A stretch of 16,697 bases of DNA from UBA4292 sp964648695. GTDB lineage: Bacteria; Bacillota; Clostridia; Lachnospirales; Lachnospiraceae. Under the pieces are notes generated by a model. It saw nothing but the letters and a program-made list of their open reading frames with translations. It ran no database searches and was not told where the DNA came from. Position 1 is the first letter of the stretch. Every line of letters begins with the position of its first letter. The position numbers and the translations under genes are program-made. The DNA lies in NCBI GenBank assembly GCA_964648695.1, contig CAZYLH010000027.1:1-16697 (forward strand), read 5' to 3'. Positions 14,487-16,697 of the stretch are shown here, one piece after another.

Positions 14487-15197
14487 ATGGCGCTAAATAT
14501 ACTTATCTGTGATGATGAAAAGGATATTGTGGAGGCATTAAAGATCTACTTTTCTGTGGAAAAGGAGTACGCCTTATTTACTGCCAAGAATGGCTTAGAG
14601 GCTATAAAGCAGGTTGAAGAAAATGAGATCCATCTAATCTTAATGGACATTATGATGCCGGAGATGGATGGCATTTCAGCTATGCTAAAAATAAGAGAGA
14701 TAAGCAATGTCCCAATCATCCTTTTGACCGCTAAAAGCGAGGATACGGATAAGATCTTAGGCTTAAATATCGGGGCGGATGACTATATAACAAAGCCTTT
14801 TAATCCTGTTGAGGTGCTTGCCAGGGTTAAATCTCAGCTACGGCGCTATGTCACGCTTGGGGGAAGCACTCCGGAAAAGAGCAGGATCCAGATAGGAAGG
14901 ATTGAGCTTTACGATGAGGCAAAGAAGGTGCTTGTTGACGGCGAGGAGACCAGTCTTACCCCCACGGAATATGAGATCTGCAAGCTTTTGATGGAAAACC
15001 CCGGAAAGGTGTTTTCAACGCGGGACATCTACAGAAAAGTATGGAAGGATTCGCCCGTAGGTGCGGAAAATACTGTGGCGGTTCACATCCGTCATCTGCG
15101 GGAAAAACTGGAGATAGACCCGGCGGACCCCAGATATTTAAAGGTTGTATGGGGGCAGGGCTATAAGATGGAGGGAAAACGTGATGGAGAAAATTAA
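14487..15197 (+). CDS. OmpR-family response regulator (VanR-like)
   Basis: A DNA-binding regulator of 236 residues. The ATG at 14487 follows GGAGG at 14478-14482; an in-frame GTG at 14457 adds ten residues without SD or homology. The receiver domain has D9-D10, phospho-acceptor D54 (LMDIMMP), T81 and K103 (ITKPF). The winged-helix domain ends with NTVAVHIRHLREK and VVWGQGYK. Overall it resembles VanR and similar regulators that answer envelope stress or antibiotics, but there are no resistance genes in view and the resemblance is loose. Its sensor gene overlaps its end. Confidence 0.92.
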   Translation: MALNILICDDEKDIVEALKIYFSVEKEYALFTAKNGLEAIKQVEENEIHLILMDIMMPEMDGISAMLKIREISNVPIILLTAKSEDTDKILGLNIGADDYITKPFNPVEVLARVKSQLRRYVTLGGSTPEKSRIQIGRIELYDEAKKVLVDGEETSLTPTEYEICKLLMENPGKVFSTRDIYRKVWKDSPVGAENTVAVHIRHLREKLEIDPADPRYLKVVWGQGYKMEGKRDGEN

Positions 15198-16697
15198 AAT
15201 CACACATAAGCTATGGGCAAAGATCATTGCTGTGGTGCTCTGCCTTATATCTGCACTTATATTAGCAATCAGTACGGCGGCAACCTATGTTATCATTATC
15301 ACGGGGCTTTATAATGACCTTGGCACTCTTTCAGAGGATAAACTGGAGGACTACTTTCTGGAAAATATATATGACGGATACCTTGTGAGTGATATCTGCG
15401 AAAGCCTTACCTTACGGATTGATACATGGCAGCTCTTTTATGATAAGGACGAGGTGATAAGCCTGACACAAAATTACCTTGAGAATTATTATGATCTGGA
15501 GGTCGACGGCTACTCCATTAGGGTGGAGGCTTTAGATGGAACATATCTTTGCGGCTATGAGCTGGATGAGGAAACTGAAGGCGTGGATGAAAGGACATGC
15601 CAGATAGTTCTTAGCAGCTCACTGGAGCAGTTTATAGACCGATACGGCTGGGAGGAGAGCTATCTGGTCTATTATGAGGACTACAGCTATGACGATTATC
15701 TCGCCGAGCTTTATGCGCTGGAGGAGGAATGGGATGCCGAGGATCTGTATGAACTAATGGAGGATGATGAGGATTACACCGAGGATTTGTATGAGCTTAC
15801 GGAGGATGATTACGAAAATTTTATCTCTGAGATGATATTTGAAAGCAGCGTATTTACTTTGTACGATGGAGAGTATACCTATGAGATATTTACAAGTGAC
15901 AATTTAGGAATTTACATGTCGATGGCGGATGCCTTTGATTTTTTGGGATCGGACACGGTTATGAAGCTGATCTATGATGAGAAGGCGTATGTCTATTCGG
16001 ACGATTTGACAAGCGATATCACAGACACAGTGGAAGATCTGTATGATTTGAGGGGACTTGATGGATCTGAAAAGCTTGTTCTTGACAATCTCCACTCACA
16101 GCTTTCGTCAGGGGAGCGCTCTTTAAATATCACAGTTTATATAGACCGTGCCAGTGTCTTATCAGACCTTGAAGTTGATTATACGATGTTTACCACCATG
16201 TATAATCTGCGCTATATCATGCCGGCGATATTGATTGTGTGCATTATTGTGCTGCTATCAGCGTTTACATTTCTTTTGTTTGCATGCGGACATAGCGGGA
16301 GCACGAATGAAATACAGCTAAATGTAATCGATCGGATCCCTACGGATCTGTATCTGCTGATTATGGGTATGCTGCTTGTGCTTGTGATATATCTGGCAAG
16401 GCCGGCTGATTCTGCTATTTATATAGTGGGAGCGTGTTACGGAATCTTTATTATCCTCTTTGGCACTATCCTATCATGCGCCACAAGGCTAAAGGCCCGC
16501 ACATTCTTAAGAAGCGCGCTTACAGTAAGGCTTGGTCTCTGGATAAAAAAAGGGCTATCTATCATCATTGGCGGACTTCCTCTGATCTGGAAGGGCGGCA
16601 TTTTACTTGGTGCGGTATTTTGTCTAAACGTGGTCGCATGCGCAGAGTCGTTTCTTGGAGCAATCGGTATAGTTATAAATTTGGCTTTCCTTGTTAT
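15184..16697 (+). CDS. Multi-pass membrane sensor, probable histidine kinase, 5' part only
   Basis: The frame is open from the ATG at 15184 to the window edge (504 codons). GGAGGG at 15170-15175 is 8 bases upstream, and the start overlaps the regulator gene by 14 bases; a GTG at 15181 is a second option. TM1 lies at about 12-41. A large outer domain (about 42-343) is very rich in Asp, Glu and Tyr and contains a 14-residue tandem repeat, EDLYELMEDDEDYT (186-199) and EDLYELTEDDYENF (200-213). TM2 is at about 344-368, followed by the loop GHSGSTNEIQLNVIDRIPTD, then hydrophobic segments for at least four more helices. The kinase core is beyond the window. Calling it a histidine kinase rests on pairing with the regulator and on resemblance to the multi-pass VanS-like sensors of Lachnospiraceae. 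Confidence 0.8.
   Translation, partial: MEKIKITHKLWAKIIAVVLCLISALILAISTAATYVIIITGLYNDLGTLSEDKLEDYFLENIYDGYLVSDICESLTLRIDTWQLFYDKDEVISLTQNYLENYYDLEVDGYSIRVEALDGTYLCGYELDEETEGVDERTCQIVLSSSLEQFIDRYGWEESYLVYYEDYSYDDYLAELYALEEEWDAEDLYELMEDDEDYTEDLYELTEDDYENFISEMIFESSVFTLYDGEYTYEIFTSDNLGIYMSMADAFDFLGSDTVMKLIYDEKAYVYSDDLTSDITDTVEDLYDLRGLDGSEKLVLDNLHSQLSSGERSLNITVYIDRASVLSDLEVDYTMFTTMYNLRYIMPAILIVCIIVLLSAFTFLLFACGHSGSTNEIQLNVIDRIPTDLYLLIMGMLLVLVIYLARPADSAIYIVGACYGIFIILFGTILSCATRLKARTFLRSALTVRLGLWIKKGLSIIIGGLPLIWKGGILLGAVFCLNVVACAESFLGAIGIVINLAFLV

Noticed and set aside
15904..16095. 63-residue minus-strand frame within the terminal sensor
   Set aside because: Antisense to an uninterrupted 504-codon frame with a good start; no signals of its own.

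Overview
The window looks like chromosomal DNA of a Gram-positive anaerobe of the Bacillota, most likely the Lachnospiraceae (Clostridia). Reasons: strong GGAGG-type Shine-Dalgarno (SD) sequences with frequent TTG starts, a comEA - response regulator - histidine kinase - GerMN lipoprotein - comEC gene order, a multi-pass sensor with a large acidic outer domain, and a PD-(D/E)XK protein of a type common in that family. No genus is claimed. There are no RNA genes, insertion sequences, CRISPR arrays or phage genes.

Layout. (1) 1-518: the 3' end of a PD-(D/E)XK nuclease-like gene. (2) 555-3164: a P-type Ca2+ ATPase. (3) 3165-3608: a small gene for a Gly/His/Cys-rich membrane microprotein, with its own promoter that overlaps a perfect 9-bp inverted repeat; a strong hairpin terminator at 3550-3588 serves this gene and the convergent gene after it. 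(4) 4241-3609, minus strand: endonuclease III (nth), with a clear promoter and a long inverted repeat in its leader. (5) 4520-8019: two overlapping genes for an asymmetric heterodimeric ABC exporter. (6) 8063-14379: a probable five-gene operon from a consensus-like promoter: comEA (DNA receptor), an OmpR-type response regulator, its sensor kinase, a lipoprotein with two GerMN-like regions, and comEC (DNA uptake channel). (7) 14426-16697: a second OmpR-type regulator and the start of its membrane sensor, which runs off the window.

How the genes fit together. The exporter halves form one degenerate and one consensus ATP site. In the central operon the two DNA-uptake proteins bracket a complete envelope-sensing module. 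Regulator + kinase + GerMN lipoprotein has the same composition as actinobacterial MtrA-MtrB-LpqB, which suggests that DNA uptake is tied to a cell-envelope or cell-cycle signal. The comEA leader can fold over its own ribosome binding site. The last two genes form a separate two-component system whose outer domain is unusually acidic.

The most interesting items are the competence/two-component operon, the comEA leader hairpin, the operator-like palindrome with the microprotein behind it, and the acidic repeat in the terminal sensor.
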